Assembly: GCA_008921705.1 (NCBI GenBank)
Contig: VFFE01006040.1
Span: 453,589-517,588, forward strand
Length of the DNA: 64,000 nt
DNA from: Burhinus oedicnemus
Taxonomy: Eukaryota; Chordata; Aves; Charadriiformes; Burhinidae
Reading direction: 5' to 3'
The notes beneath the pieces are model-generated. The model did not search any database, had not been told where the DNA came from, and saw only the letters and a list, made by a program, of their open reading frames with translations. Shown one piece after another: positions 28,633-42,548 of the stretch (its first letter is position 1; every line of letters starts with the position of its first letter). Position numbers and translations under genes: made by a program.

Positions 28633-28894
28633 GCCCAAACCTAAAAGCTCATTAATCTCAATCATGAACATCTGCTTCAAAGTACTGTAGATTCTGGTAC
28701 AAATAGTTTGGGGTAAATTTTTAAAAAGAAATGCCTGAATTTCCTATCGAGGTTGCTTTGTACACGTCTCTGTATATTTTGCCAACGGACTGAAGGTAGC
28801 TGTGTCACATAAGGAAAATTTAGAGTGCAAAACGTGCTTTTAGGTCATTGTGGCAAAATTTTGCAGTCAGATAGAAGAAAAGAATCTAATGTTG

Positions 28895-29245
28895 CAAGAG
28901 ACCTTAGCGCTCTATACAACTACCTGAGAGGAGGTTGTAGAGAGGTGGGTGTTGGTCTCTTCTCCCAAGTAACAAGCAACAGGACAAGAGAAAATGGCCA
29001 CAAGTTGTGACAGGGGAGGTTTAGATTGGCTATTAGGAAAAATTTCTTCACTGAAAGGGTTATCAGACATTGGAACAGGCGTTCCAGGGAAGTGGTGGAA
29101 TCTCTGTCCCTGGACGTGTTTAACAGAGGGGTAGACGTGGTGCTGAGGGACATGGTTTAGTGGTGGTTTTGGCAGTGTTAGGTTGATAGTTGGACTCAAT
29201 GATCTTAAAGGTCTCTTCCAACCTAGGTGAGTCTGTGATTCTATG
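28895..29245 (+). mobile_element. CR1 LINE, 5'-truncated 3' end
   Basis: About 350 bp with the typical CR1 3' end. It runs from CTATACAACTACCTGAGAGG through CTCCCAAGTAACAAGCAACA, the segment with AATTTCTTCACTGAAAGGGT and GTGGAATCTCTGTCCCTGG, to GACTCAATGATCTTAAAGGT and the terminal GTGATTCTATG. CR1 elements are the dominant LINEs of birds and are usually severely 5' truncated, as here. No poly(A) tail is present, as expected for CR1. It is inert and inserted in sense orientation to EBF1. Confidence 0.93.
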
Positions 29246-32176
29246 CTTATCATTTGCTTGTTCATATGTTCATGGATAAATCCGGAATAATCTTTTTGTT
29301 GTCTAGATAGATGGGAATATTAAGTCACTGTAAGCTGGTGGGATGGAGGAATTTCTGTGAAGAAAGTTTGTGAAGAATTTTTTGTTAGCCATTGAATTGA
29401 GCTTATGCGGACTTAGCCATTCACAATCTAGTTTGTATCTCATTTTGTCTTCTAATAATTCACTGGATCTGACAAACTGATCATAGTATGAAAGACGGGA
29501 TTGCATAACTAAGGAAAAGTATGTGCAGAAGAACTGTTCTTTACATGCTGGGATAAATACCGCAACCTTTTGTACAGCATGAAAAATGTGTTTCCTTTCG
29601 TGATCTCGCTATGTTTCAAACTGAGGGGATCTCAGATCCTCACACTGTGAGCTTGCAAGACAACCTGTGGGAAATGCTGTAGAAGATGCCAGAGAATTGT
29701 CATAGCGTCGATTTCTTAATGACAGTCTTAATAAGTCTCAAATATGACTGACCTCTACCAGCTACCAGTTGATGTGTTGTAGGATGTGAACAGATAAAAG
29801 AGTACAATGTGGTAGTATCTACCAGCCCTGCACTATGTGCATGGAAGGTAGATTGGCCTCATGAGTTAAAATTTGAGAACTCTGAATGGTTTCTGTGGGT
29901 AGTTATAAATGCCTTTTTCTGATAAACTTAGGTGTCTGGGGCAAGACATACTGTAAAGATACTTAGGAGAATCAAAGTTCTACAGCTGTCTGAGGGACAC
30001 AGATATGAATCCTGTAATCACTGTTGGATAAAGTCCCTAAAAGAGGTGATTTAACCACTGGCAGAATGATTTTAGTTCTGCATATCTGCTTTCATATACC
30101 CAGTCTTCTCCCTTTGACTAAGAGACCTAACATTAGCAGAGAACTCTAGAGCTTTTAGCAACAAAACCATCCCAGTTACTTGCCAGATGCTTCAGTTGAT
30201 GGTAAAATGGTGGGAGCATCCAGACTCTCAAATATCAGTCTATTCAAAGAGCAACTGTATTAATGCTAGTCTGTTCCATGCTACTGTGTATCTAGATGAA
30301 GTACACATCCATGCTTGCTACTAATTCTGTTGCCGTTGTTAAGTGCCCATCATTTATGGAAGTAAAGACCAGCGGCCCGAGTGATGTGGATTAAAAAAGG
30401 AGGCAAATGCCTTTTTTTAGTATCTAAGTGCACCATATTAACAGGAGAATAATAGGGGTAAGCTAGGAGACTTGCAATGACAGGCTTACAGGTGATCATC
30501 ATAATTTTGTTCCTTCTTTTGTCAGCAATATTTGCAATGGAGACTGTTTGAGTAGGGTGTGTTTTCCCTATTGCTATGCATTTATCACCTTTGTGGTTAA
30601 GAGGTGTTTTAATCATCGATTCTCAATGTTTATGGCTAGATGCCTGCTCACATTTGCACTTCAGTGTTTGTTCTTTCTGCTGCCTCATATAGGCTTTCTA
30701 TATTTTATTTATAAGGTTGGCTCATTGTGGAGCAGGTGGTAAGGTCATGCATGACTGTTTTTAGTGCTGTAGATTTAGGCTGTGATTTTCAGTTTGGGTG
30801 GAGGCTGATGAGACTACAATGGCTTGGAAAAGCTAAGGTTCTAGCTCCCACTGTAGACTTATTTTCTGGAAATTGCCATTGAAATTCAGTGACAGGAATT
30901 CAGTGCACTTCCATCCTATAAGCAGCGGTAAGCAGGAGCTTCTTTTTTTTTACCCCTCGAGTGAAGTGTGTTGTCTTTCTCATTTTCCCTTCCTGTCTTT
31001 GTAATATCTATATGGTGTTTACTTCTTCAGTGTGATTCAATTATAATATATGGAAACAATTCAGTTGTTTGTTTGCTAGAGAAGTTTTCATCTTTGTGTG
31101 AGTACAAATATCTTTTTAGTGAAATGGCCCTGTTATTTTATACTTCCCATTAGTCTGGCATAGTTCCCTCAGTTTTACCATAAATGGGGCATCTTTACAT
31201 TTCGAATGGCTTTTATAAGTCTTTATAAAACTCTAATTGCTGAAAATGATACAATAATGCAGTGCTCAGTGTAGATGTGGAGAGATAGGAGGTTCTGGAC
31301 AGGCTGAAACTCTTGTATACCAAGCTAGATGGCTGACATTTTAGATCTGTGGCATCCTTCTGAATGGCTCTCTACCAGAACGTTTTGCCTTTACACTTGA
31401 AAGAGGTGTTCACAATTTTATCTTTATCTTTTAAAATATAACGCATGCACAAAATTTAAGTGTAAGTTTAAAACTTAGTTCTAACACATACCCTTAACTA
31501 GCACATTTATAGTTTCACCTATTGAAAAACAAAGGGAATGTTTGAGCACAAATTGTTGTAATTTTGACTGGAAATTTCAGAATGTGACCTTTCCAAAGTA
31601 AAGAAGGGAACTGGAGTCTGATGTTCAGCATTTTGACTCTGCAGAAGAGTTTTTTTCTTGCAAGTAGCCATGAGAGTAGGAAGTTAGAAGGCAGAGCCAG
31701 AAGGTCAGACATAAGAGTCAAGGAAGTATGAATGACATCATCATCCCTAAGTACCCTCTCAGAAGATGAATGAGCTCTCTCTTGTATTACAATGCTAAAG
31801 AGCATTAGAAGGTGATATGATATCTAGACAACCCATAAGATAAATGCCTCAGAGTATGCTAGAACAGCTTCCCCCCCACGCCCTCCACAAGTACATAAAT
31901 CCTTTGGTGGTCTCAACAATCCAAGATGTGGCTGATGAGTATTATATATTGTGGCCAACTTCTTCTTGACAAAATTAATTTAGATTTAACAAGTACCTTG
32001 AACATTATCTAATTTAGTTACTTAAGTCGAATAACTCAGTGTAACTCTAGATACCATGTAGCTGACTACACTCAAAGCCCTTTTGGGACACAGAGTGGAT
32101 TTTTTTCACTAGTTGATGGATAAAAGTAAGCAGATGTCAACAGAAGAAATATCACATCTCTTTTAAAGCTGGTACA

Positions 32177-32238
32177 AAATGTGTTTATCATGATAAAACT
32201 TGACACGAAATGTTTTCATCATGATAAAATTTGAAATG
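32177..32238. repeat. 31-nt tandem duplication containing a palindrome
   Basis: Two units starting AAATG at 32177 and 32208. Unit one carries the perfect palindrome TTATCATGATAA (32185-32196); unit two carries TCATCATGATAA. The units differ at a few bases. Confidence 0.8.
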
Positions 32239-35200
32239 CAAGTTTCATGATCTTAATGAATTCCTTCTGAAGGGAATGCATGCCACAAACAAAACATGCA
32301 AAGTTGCTGTAATGTTGGTTCAAGGTACATCCTGTCCGAATTGGATTCACTCTGAATATGTCTTTGTGCTTCAAAAGCACAGTCATTCCAGTATGATTTA
32401 TATAATCTTTCCTACAGTAATTTTGGAGTAATCCAGTAATCCAAAGTTGCAGCAGACTTCACTACCCAACCTCCTCTTTTGCTTATGTAAACATCCCTTA
32501 ATATTTTCAGGAGGAAAATTTGATTAAAGTATTTAATTGCATTCCTGTTTCAAAAATTAAAAACGTAAAAAACCCTCAGTAGAAAATCAGCTTCAGTTTG
32601 AAATATAAATAGAGTCTGGATCTGTGGTGTGTAGCGGTATGGAGGGCAGAGTTCTGATGCATCATATTTAATCACTAAAGTAATCTTTCCTCTTTACAAT
32701 ATTTTCTCAATTGTTATTTTTATAGAAATAAAATGATGCTCATTTGAAATAAAATGCAAGACAAGAAGACCCTCACTTTAGCTCTAACTAAATGCTGCAA
32801 AGTCCTTTATTTTAAACCAAAAGCTGTCAGACTTTTAGCATTAATAGAAGAGTGGATCTTTCTTGACAAATGCCCCCATAAATTAGATATTAGCTTTAGT
32901 CAAACTCTGTCTCTCTCAGGAAATATTTCCACTTGCATATTCAATTGGAAGGACCTTACATGATGCCCACTTACTGCTATGAAAATCTAGGCTTCTGAGA
33001 TGAAGGCAAAGAAAAATTTCTGTGAACAAAAGAATATCTGGAATAACAGACCTTGAGCTTATGCAGAGATTTCCTATTATAGAATGTGAGTTTCACTCAC
33101 TTTTTGATATGTCTGTCTGCTGCTCTGTCTACCTCTCTATCTGTTTATCTGTCACCATTGCAGTGGTAACACGCAGTATCAATCGGATTTTAAAAGACAT
33201 AGATCTTTTATATTAGCTGTCCTTTTTTATAATACCTTTTACAAATTTAATCAATGCATTTTAATATACAATATAGTTTAAGTGCAATATACAATAAATA
33301 TTCAAGCTTCATCTTAAACATGCTCTAGCCTTTAAATTGTTAAAACTGCGGTGCCCTTTCAATCTACTTACATAATGTCATAAAATATACATTTCAAGGT
33401 AAATGAAGTCAGCTACTTCAATTTAGTCCCTCAAACTGGTAGTAAATGAGAGGTTAACACTATGGTGCCAAACCCATTATTGAGTAAATTTAGCACCTTG
33501 GACAGCTCTGTAAAATCTTTATTGCTTTCCTGACCTGCTCGTCATGTTCTGTCTATGTGTTCAGTGGCTCTCAGCTCTGATTGAAAGGCAATATATTAGA
33601 TCCCGAACACAAACATGCTCGGGGGCTGCTTCACTGGGAGCGTAATGACATGGAGGTGAGAACAATTTTCTGGTCACCGCAATCCAAGCACCTTGCAAGG
33701 TCTGTTGCTCTAACTTATAGAGGACTTTTGGGGCTCCTTTGTATGTGGAGTTGTAACAGTAGCTTCTATGGTAATTTAAGCAGAGCTGCAAAGGGTTTAA
33801 GATGCATTCAGAAAACAAGAAGTTAATATCTTGAGCATGTCTGTAGTAGCATTTTATTGTGTATTTTTAAAGCTAGTTTGTGTCTATAAGAACTACAGTC
33901 AGCTCTGGAATAGAAGGTACCACTCTTTGACACGGGAGTTTTTGTGTAACATCTACTTTGTATGATCTGAAAATGTCATAAACAAGAAATGCTTTTATTG
34001 TGTGAAAATATTGTTAAAGAACGTATGAAACTCAAATTTAGAGACTCTGAAAATGTTGAAAAAATATAACCATTGACTAGCTTTAAAATTGAATGCTACT
34101 TGTCAAGTATATTTCAATAAACCATCATGACAATTAGTTTTATTTACATGCAATATGATACAGCATCAAAGAACTTCCAATGTTTAAGGACTGGAATGTA
34201 TTTGATATTAGGTAGAGCAGCTGTAAGATTCCATGTAATTACCTCATTTTTTAACATGGTCTTCAGTCTCTTTTTAGATGCATTCTAAGGTTTTTTTGCT
34301 CAGCATTACATAAATAACTATGATTAGTCAGGTAGAGCAGAAACGGCTATTTAAACTTTCTTTTTTTTTCAGTAATTTGGCATAATGACAGCTTAAGTTA
34401 ACAATATTCCAAAGCAGTCTGTGGGCTCTGTATCACACTCTAATTTTCCATCACTGAAATATATAGTGCAAACAATTTCTACTGAAGTGAAATAAATCCT
34501 AGTTTGCAAAGTCAAACACCTGTGCAGTAATTTTCCACCTAAAATCGTGGATTGAAAAAGATAACATTTTTCAGTAACGTCTCTGTTCTTCTCTAGTTTG
34601 TATCTTCAGTATGAGGCAAAAAGGGCAACTCAGTGTTCTGATGATTCTGGTAAAACAACGACGATTGATTGTACCTGGATGTTGTTTGTAGTCTGTCTGT
34701 CCATGATTATACTGCTAACTGCTGTGGTCAAGCTACACAAAAAAAAAAACTCCAAAAGAGCAGCTACAACAGAAAGAAAACAAAAAACCCCCTGAAAAAT
34801 GATGTAGCAATTTAAGTCCTCCAAATCTGTTTCAAATGTAGTGATTTAAAAATCCATCAATTATATGTTACATCTCACTTCATATCTGGAAGGTAATTTA
34901 AATGTGTGTTCTAAGAGAGGGGTGTGTGCAGCAGAAGGCAAGCCTAAATGTTTACTGGGAGTACAAAAATCCTCCGCCTCATTTTTGAATTTAGGACATT
35001 ATATATGTCATAAGTAGTTACTGCAGTATGACAACTATTTTATCTTATATTATAGAGAATTTAAAATTGAAAAAAATGCTAATATGCATCTAAAAGCTTG
35101 TCATTTGAAGAGTTGTTCAAGGATTTTTGAAGAGGTTATGGTGACAGCAAAATGAACGCAATTATATCTCTATTTTCTGATCAGAGTCTACAGTATATGA

Positions 35201-36351
35201 AAATTGAGCATTACTGTTTCTTTTTGGTATAAAATATGGCTATTGTATAAAATATTTTAAGTTAAAAAGTTTAACTTTGTGGAAAACTGTAAAATCCTTA
35301 TAACTGGTACTATTTTTGTAAGCTACCTGCAGAAATACACCGTGGTGAATAGCATCGTATTAGTACATTAGAGCAATACTCAGGGGCTGGGAATTACAAA
35401 AATATATTGTTTTACTGAAAGGACAGTCTTGACTGGTTTTGATCAGGCAATTGGGAATCTGCTAGATGCTTTGAAAGAGTAAGCTAAACAATTTCTTCTT
35501 GGTTAATTCTGAAATGCATTTTTACATTTTCTATCAGGATTGTTTATAGAGATTTTTCCACACTGCAAAATGTAAGAACACAGGAAATGCTGTTATTACT
35601 TGAATGCCCGTTTAAAATACTCTAAGAAATATCAAGGGAAAAGGAACAAATAGGAAAATGGAGAAAATAAAATTGCCCAAAATGGAGAACTAAATCCCAG
35701 ACTGTTTTAAATTCTGCTGTCCGTGCAGGGAATTTTTCCAGGAAACACTGCACTGTACTGGCCCATTCTCTCCTACTGCATGTGTTTTCCTCTCGTGCAT
35801 CATTTTATGTACATGGATCCTACCCTGACCCATCATATCAGGGTACAAACCAGAGAAGTTGAAAGGTTACATTACCAGTAGCATAGGACTGATTGGGTAT
35901 CTTTTGAACGTGGCCTGCTAGGTAAGGTCACAATTCCTGCAGTATGCAATTAAGGATAAAATAAACACATTGAAGGGATTCATAACATGCTCTGAATGAC
36001 ATTGATTGCAGTAATCTAGTAAATGACCTCAGGATTGTATTCTGCAATAAACTGATGAGTGGTTTATAGTGCAGATGGTAGAGGCGATTGAGTGATGTAT
36101 TTTATTTTGCAGCACCAACGATTCTCACCTTTTGACTTGATTAAGCGTATGTGTGAATAGGATGAACTAGTGATTTAACACCATTCAGTGGTTGCTGAGA
36201 GTTGTTACAATTAAGGTGTACCTGGTGGGAGGGAAAAAAAAAAACCACAAAACATGGTGCAACTAATAGAAGAGTATAAAAGATTCTAATATTTGTTTTC
36301 CCCCACAAGGAGTTTATTGAACTCAGAGGAATGCATCTGTTTTTATATTGA

Positions 36352-37017
<666 letters not shown>

Positions 37018-37195
37018 GAAATAATCCTGAAAAGAGCAGCAGACATCGCAGAAGCACTCTACAGTGTCCCCCGCAATCACAACCAGCTCCCCACCCTTGC
37101 TAACACGTCGGTCCATGCAGGAATGATGGGAGTGAATTCCTTTAGTGGTCAACTAGCTGTCAATGTTTCCGAAGCCTCACAAGCCACCAATCAGG
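37018..37195 (+). CDS. EBF1: EBF1 coding exon: second helix 2 and start of the transactivation region
   Basis: A 178-nt exon bounded by TATCCTCTAG and GTCAGG, entering in phase 0 and leaving in phase 1. The first 16 residues, [16 protein letters not shown], are the duplicated HLH helix 2. The remainder ([15 protein letters not shown], then [20 protein letters not shown] and SEASQATNQ) begins the flexible Ser/Thr/Asn/Gln-rich C-terminal region. [20 protein letters not shown] is the best marker here for EBF1 rather than EBF2 or EBF3. The last base is the first base of a Gly codon completed by the next exon. As at 17108, the donor has C at +3. Confidence 0.96.
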
Positions 37196-38757
37196 GTCAG
37201 GAGAAGACTCGTCTTCCTCTCTCTATGAACCTTTTCTGATAAAAGTCAGGGAAATGTGCAGAGCAGTGAAACAGCGATGGTTCAAAACTGAAGGCTAGGA
37301 GCATGTCTAGACAGACACCATCCTACACACATGCACAACCTTTGAATGACACAATACTGTCATGAGATGGGGCTTGCTTTAGTGACTTTTGCCCCAATTC
37401 GGGGAAAGCACTTCTGCATGTATCTAAATAGCTTTACCTTCTGCTCAGAATAACGCTTGTATTTATGTTTAAATCCCACTTATTTTAAAAGGATTTCTAT
37501 CAACTTGAGCATGTACTTAATGTTAAGTACTTGTTTATATATTTTCCTAAGCATGCATGGTCTCGCAATCTGGGCCCTATGTAGCATTTCTTAATAACAC
37601 AAAAGTATCCCGTGAATATTTGTCTGTTTGCTTTGATTTGATTTTGCAAGAGGCATAATATTGGTGCTGATTTTTTTTTCAGAGTTTGAGATTTTTCTAA
37701 ATTTTGAAACGAGCAAAAAGTAGAAATATTTACAAAGACATTTTCAGAGCTTCTCTAATTTTTAAAATAAAGTGGTTTTCACTCTGTATAAAATCAATAT
37801 TGGTTTAATTCCTACAGTTAAAAATAAAAAAAAATGTGAAGAACATTTTTGTAAAAATGCTTTGCATTTTCCCCTCTCCTTTGCTCACCTCTATTTATTA
37901 TCGAACTTAAAAATCCAATTTAATGAGAAATTATTAGAATGAGGCTGTTTTCTAGAAGGGCAAGCAAAACTGTTTTGCATTACGCTAAAAAAATATAAAT
38001 TAATTTTAGATTAAAATATTTTATGGGTGTACTGTGTGATAGGAAGAAAAGTTGGCATTTTTTCTTCTAGGAGTGAAGATGCATTTTGTATTTTTGTGCT
38101 TCTAGAAACAAATCTTCCTTTTTGGATATTTTGATATGAGTTTCCCCAAATGTCATTTCCAGAATTAGGTAGAGATTCAAATTTTAACTCGGTGCCAAGT
38201 TTGATAGTAATTTTCTACCAACATAATGATCAGACCAGGGCAAAAAGACTAAGGGATATCCCACTACTACTACTGAGAAATATACCCTACATTTTCTAAA
38301 GTGTGCAGTGAGTATCTAATTTGAGATGCATTAAATGAGACTGACATCAGAAGAGAGTTAACAAAAATCACATGCTTTTAACATACCTTAAGTCGGTATG
38401 TGCTCCTCACTTTGAAAATGTAGGTCATGTTTACTCCATTTCCTACAAACAGCTCTTTTAGAGTGAGTGTTCCTGTAATACCCAATGGTAATCTTTGCTT
38501 GAGGGCATGGGTTGCTTGAGGAGCTGTGAAGGCTGTAGCATCCCTCCTTCCCCTTTGTGCTCCCATCATCAATGACCTAGGCAGTGAAGGTTCACAATTT
38601 GAGTTACCTGGTGGTCAGTCCTGGCCCTCCCCATGAGCACCATGGCTGGACTAGGCTGCTGGCTTGGTAGCTCAGAGTTACTTGCTTGTAGCTGTCTGTG
38701 TAAGAAACTGTTCTCGGGCTAATATCAATTTCTAAATGTATTCCCTCCCCACAAAAG
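37196..38757 (+). other. EBF1: EBF1 intron (1,562 nt)
   Basis: Begins GTCAGG and ends CCCTCCCCACAAAAG. AT-rich. I see no repeat, RNA gene or convincing open frame in it. The acceptor has a short C/T tract interrupted by an A-run just before the AG. Confidence 0.9.
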
Positions 38758-38937
38758 GTTTTACTCGCAACTCAAGCAGCGTGTCACCTCATGGCTATGT
38801 GCCAAGCACCACCCCTCAGCAGACAAATTATAACTCTGTCACAACAAGCATGAATGGCTATGGGAATGCTGGAATGTCAAATTTAGGTGGTTCACCAACC
38901 TTCCTGAATGGATCTGCTGCCAATTCTCCCTATGCCA
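38758..38937 (+). CDS. EBF1: EBF1 coding exon: transactivation region, part 1
   Basis: A 180-nt exon bounded by ACAAAAG and GTGAGT, phase 1 to phase 1. It encodes Gly (completed across the junction) then [20 protein letters not shown], followed by a Ser/Thr/Asn/Gly-rich stretch and [17 protein letters not shown]. The low-complexity composition, without predicted helix or strand, fits the C-terminal transactivation region of COE proteins. Its last base is the first base of an Ile codon finished by the next exon. If the intron were retained, the frame would run 14 further codons to a stop at 38979-38981. There is a near-consensus GTGAGT donor. Confidence 0.96.
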
Positions 38938-39129
38938 GTGAGTATTATATGGCTTTTCTGCATTTTGCACACTTTCATTAGAAGGAGATGGTGACTTTTC
39001 TGTGATACTCAATATTTAGTTTTAATTTTGAACACTTGAAACAGAGCTTGATGCTTTCTCTCCTCTCCAAGGCACTGACCTTTGATGCAACTTTGAAGAC
39101 ATTAGTGTTGCCAGCAATCCTCTTGTCTG

Positions 39130-39131
<2 letters not shown>

Positions 39132-39169
<38 letters not shown>
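39132..39169. repeat. (TTA)n microsatellite
   Basis: About twelve uninterrupted TTA units inside an EBF1 intron. The minus-strand frame across it reads as a run of Asn and is not a gene. Confidence 0.95.
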
Positions 39170-39862
39170 GAGACTCATAAAAGCTTAAAAAGAATAATGT
39201 CTCCTATGATTTGGGCTGATAGTTTCATAACTTCTCATATACTCTGTAAATAAGAAATGCTGTACTCAACACTGCTAGAGAGCAGGGATGGCTTAAGTGA
39301 CTTCATGTCAGATCAAAGGCTGGTTGTCATTACACAACTTTTTGTCGCAGTGGGTATGAAAGGAAGCTAAGGATATTTGCTGCAGGAAAAATAGTTTTTT
39401 CCAGCTGTAAGATATGAAGGGCAGAAAAGTTTACTGTAATAAGACTGACATTTCCATAAGCTGCATGATGATGTTTCTGAGCAAATAATGTGTTCATAAT
39501 CTTTATAGAAATTATGAACTGGCCTAATCTTGATTGCTTATACTCCTTTGCTTTGTGAGTAGGTATATTGACTTCACTGAGAGCTTAGTATTAGTAATTT
39601 GTGACAACGGCTCTTAGAGTTTGTGTTTTAGTGTCTGTACAATGAATGCCACAAATATGTAAGTCATACAAATTATATATCCCATGGCATAAAGAGCTTA
39701 TGGTCTACAGTCCCAGTTATGGAACTACTTATGTGTAGGACCAACTTTCTGCATTTTGATATTAACGGCCTGCTGAACATACCAGGGTTTACGCAGCAAA
39801 TCTTAAGTTTAGTGGTGTAGCAGCAGTAACGAATTATTTTGAATTGCATTGCTGGAATTCAG

Positions 39863-39922
39863 AATTAAAAAGGAGGTAGTAACCCTGAATTAAAAAGGGG
39901 ATAGTAACCCTGATTTAAAAAA
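39863..39922. repeat. 25-nt tandem duplication
   Basis: Two 25-nt units in direct tandem, 39863-39887 and 39888-39912, share the pattern AATTAAAAAGG...TAGTAACCCTG and differ at one base. A partial third unit (ATTTAAAAAA) follows. Probably slipped-strand duplication; no function suggested. Confidence 0.85.
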
Positions 39923-40919
39923 TTGCCTCCAAGGCTTCTTAGCTGCTGCAAATTTAGAATAAAATATTTACCCACGTAACTAGTACTTATAACCTGGGAA
40001 TTGCTAACCAGTTATTATTTTTGTACTCTAATAGTAATGTAACAAGTAATGTTACAAAGTACCTTACTTATTAAGTTGAATTTACTGTCATAGAATCTGC
40101 GCACTCTGAATTCATAATATAACATGATTGATGAGACATCTCTTTTTGGAAGCAGATGCCAGTAATGCATTTAAAATACTCTAGCAGTGTATTATTTCAT
40201 ATTTATGAACGAAGTCCTCTTTAGAATAGCACCTCACTTCCCAGCCCTGGTTCTCTATTCTAGTTATATTTTGGGAGGTTTTCTCAGTAGATCTGTCATT
40301 CTGCTAATGCCTAATCCATTGAATCAGAAAATGCTTCAATCATGACCTGAAAATTAAAAGGTGACATTCTTAATTAAATCAATAAACTAATTGCTGTATA
40401 GTAGCAATTCAATTTAGGTGCTTTGATTGCTCTCCCTTAGCAAGTACTTCCAGACATAGAGTGACTTCAGACTAAGATTGTATCTGTCAGACTGTGAAAC
40501 TTTGAACATTTAATTTTCATTAATTGATTTCCTCAGTGTTAACAAATATGATATCAGATTCTCAAATAAGAACTTAAATAGGGTGATTTTTATCTACATA
40601 AATGCAAATAAAATAATAATAATTCAAAGCCCAGATGATAGGAATTTTACTCTATAATAAGTAATTATTCATAGCCCCCTCGTGTATATAAGCAGTTTCT
40701 AAACAGGCTGAAGAATGAAAGTATGGGATCTTGCTATTGGTCCTTTCCTTTTTTTTTTGTTGGATAAGAGGAGAAACTGGCTATGCTGTCTGAATATAAA
40801 AGTAGTTGGCTTTATTTTCATGAAAACAAATTCAATTAAAACCTAAATACATGAACCAAAGATACTTATTCCACTATACAGTAAAATAACGGTTTAAGGA
40901 TACATGTATTTAAAAGCTT

Positions 40920-40939
40920 AACCTGCTATATAGCAGGTT
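40920..40939. other. Perfect 20-bp palindrome
   Basis: The left half AACCTGCTAT is followed directly by its exact reverse complement, with no spacer, so the site could form a 10-bp cruciform. It lies in an EBF1 intron. It may be a protein-binding site, the core of a decayed repeat, or chance. Confidence 0.8.
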
Positions 40940-41599
40940 TGCATTTTGGATATCAGTTCAGTCCCTACAAAAAAGCAGAGCCTTATGGCCACACCTATTT
41001 AGAAAAACTGAAGACTCTCATTTTATTCAGTCTTGTAGTTAAAGCCAGATCTTCATTTGATGTAAACCAGAATGGCTTCACTGCTTAGCTATTCCAGCGG
41101 AGATTCCAGTTGATGGCTCTGAATGAGAATGTTGTATTGACTGTATTCAGATGGTGGTCACAGATCCTCTGGGAGAATTATTTGTCTTGACCATTATAAA
41201 ACAGACTTTAATTTTCAAAATTCTCCATCTTGAGTGAGATATGAAATGCCATCTCCCTCCCTGTGCATAAATAAAATGGTCATGTGAGAAATATGACTGT
41301 TTTTCATGTCAGAGAATTCCTGGGAAACCCCCACAGCAGAAACTTTCCCAAAGATGATGCATACAGGGAAGCTGGAGACTGACTTGGTAACACAGAACAA
41401 ATCTGTGGCCATTGTGAGAATGTTTAGTGGTTTAGTGGTTTCTCCCATTGGGAGACAAAAGAAAAGCATGATTTCTGTCAGGTATCCACACTTTTTTTTG
41501 TGCAACAGACACTGAAAACAGTAGTGCCGGGAGACCAAAGAAGAAAAAAACTTGTCAGAGCGGCTATCTCACTGATTGTTTCATGCTGGACAGCCTCCA

Positions 41600-41637
41600 T
41601 GTGTATATATGTGTGTGTGTATATATATATATATATT
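41600..41637. repeat. Compound TG/TA dinucleotide microsatellite
   Basis: A short TG run followed by a pure TA run inside an EBF1 intron; likely length-polymorphic. Confidence 0.9.
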
Positions 41638-42353
41638 AACAGCTTTCTGAATAACTCCTTTTAAACCCTAGTTCTTGCAGGGTTTGAGAGAGGAAAGAAA
41701 CTCAACCATTTTTGCTGACATTTGACAAAAAGGTTGACTGGGTCACCACTAAGACCTCTCTATCTTCTGCAAGTTTGCTTGAAACCCCATAGGTCTTTCT
41801 GGAGCCATCTTGCTACAGGGAAAGCATGGCTTAAAATGCTGGGTTTGGAGGCCAGTTAAAAACTCAAACCTTTCCAAGTTAAAAATTCCAGACCCAGATT
41901 TGTACTTTAACCACTCTCCTTGCCCATCAGTTTTGTGACCCCTGAGTTTCCTACACAGTGTGGATTCCCTCTTATCCACCTATACAAAAACATTACAAAT
42001 TTGGCCCAGGGCAGTGACTAATGCCAATCACTAGAAAAGTTTGAAAGAGGATGGCAGGACAGGGTGGTTGTAAGAATAAAGAGTTGCAGTGACAGAGAAT
42101 TAAGGAAGTGTTTAAGAGCTTCTAAAATTACTGCTCCTGAACACGTGCAAAACAAAACGAAATGAAACAACAAATGGATTTCCTGTAATGATTGATCACA
42201 CTTTGTGAACAACCAGAAATCTAACTGCAGTAAAGGCTTTGGCCATTTGAAATTAGACCCAGTGCATCCAAGAAGCAGAATGCTTTTGTTTCTGCAGCCT
42301 GCTGATTATTTAATACTAAGAAATGCCTTTTGTGGGGTCTTTTTTTCCTCTAG

Positions 42354-42548
42354 TTGTGCCATCAAGTCCGACAATGGCCTCCTCCACTAGCCTCCCCTCC
42401 AACTGTAGCAGTTCCTCTGGGATTTTCTCCTTCTCACCAGCCAACATGGTCTCAGCGGTGAAACAGAAGAGTGCTTTTGCGCCTGTCGTGAGACCGCAAA
42501 CTTCTCCTCCTCCCACCTGCACCAGCACCAATGGCAATAGCCTGCAAG
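42354..42548 (+). CDS. EBF1: EBF1 coding exon: transactivation region, part 2
   Basis: A 195-nt exon bounded by TTTTTCCTCTAG and GTAGGT, phase 1 to phase 1. It encodes Ile (completed across the junction), [39 protein letters not shown], then [20 protein letters not shown] and GNSLQ. It is Ser/Pro/Thr-rich and largely disordered; [19 protein letters not shown] is the distinctive EBF1 block. The last base (G) can be completed either by CT of the constitutive terminal exon (giving Ala) or by AC of the alternative exon at 42915 (giving Asp). Retention of the following intron would add only GR before a stop. Confidence 0.97.

Larger units (their letters stand above)
38938..42353 (+). other. EBF1: EBF1 intron (3,416 nt)
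   Basis: Begins GTGAGT and ends TTTTTTTCCTCTAG. It carries a (TTA)n microsatellite (39132-39169), a 25-nt tandem duplication (39863-39922), a perfect 20-bp palindrome (40920-40939) and a TG/TA microsatellite (41600-41637). I see no additional exon. Confidence 0.9.

Noticed and set aside
34598..34795. 65-codon frame with one hydrophobic segment, like a small membrane protein
   Set aside because: The hydrophobic run and Lys tail come from T-rich and A-rich intron sequence. No splice or family support.
38978..39178. Minus-strand frame with a poly-Asn run
   Set aside because: It is the translation of the (TTA)n microsatellite.
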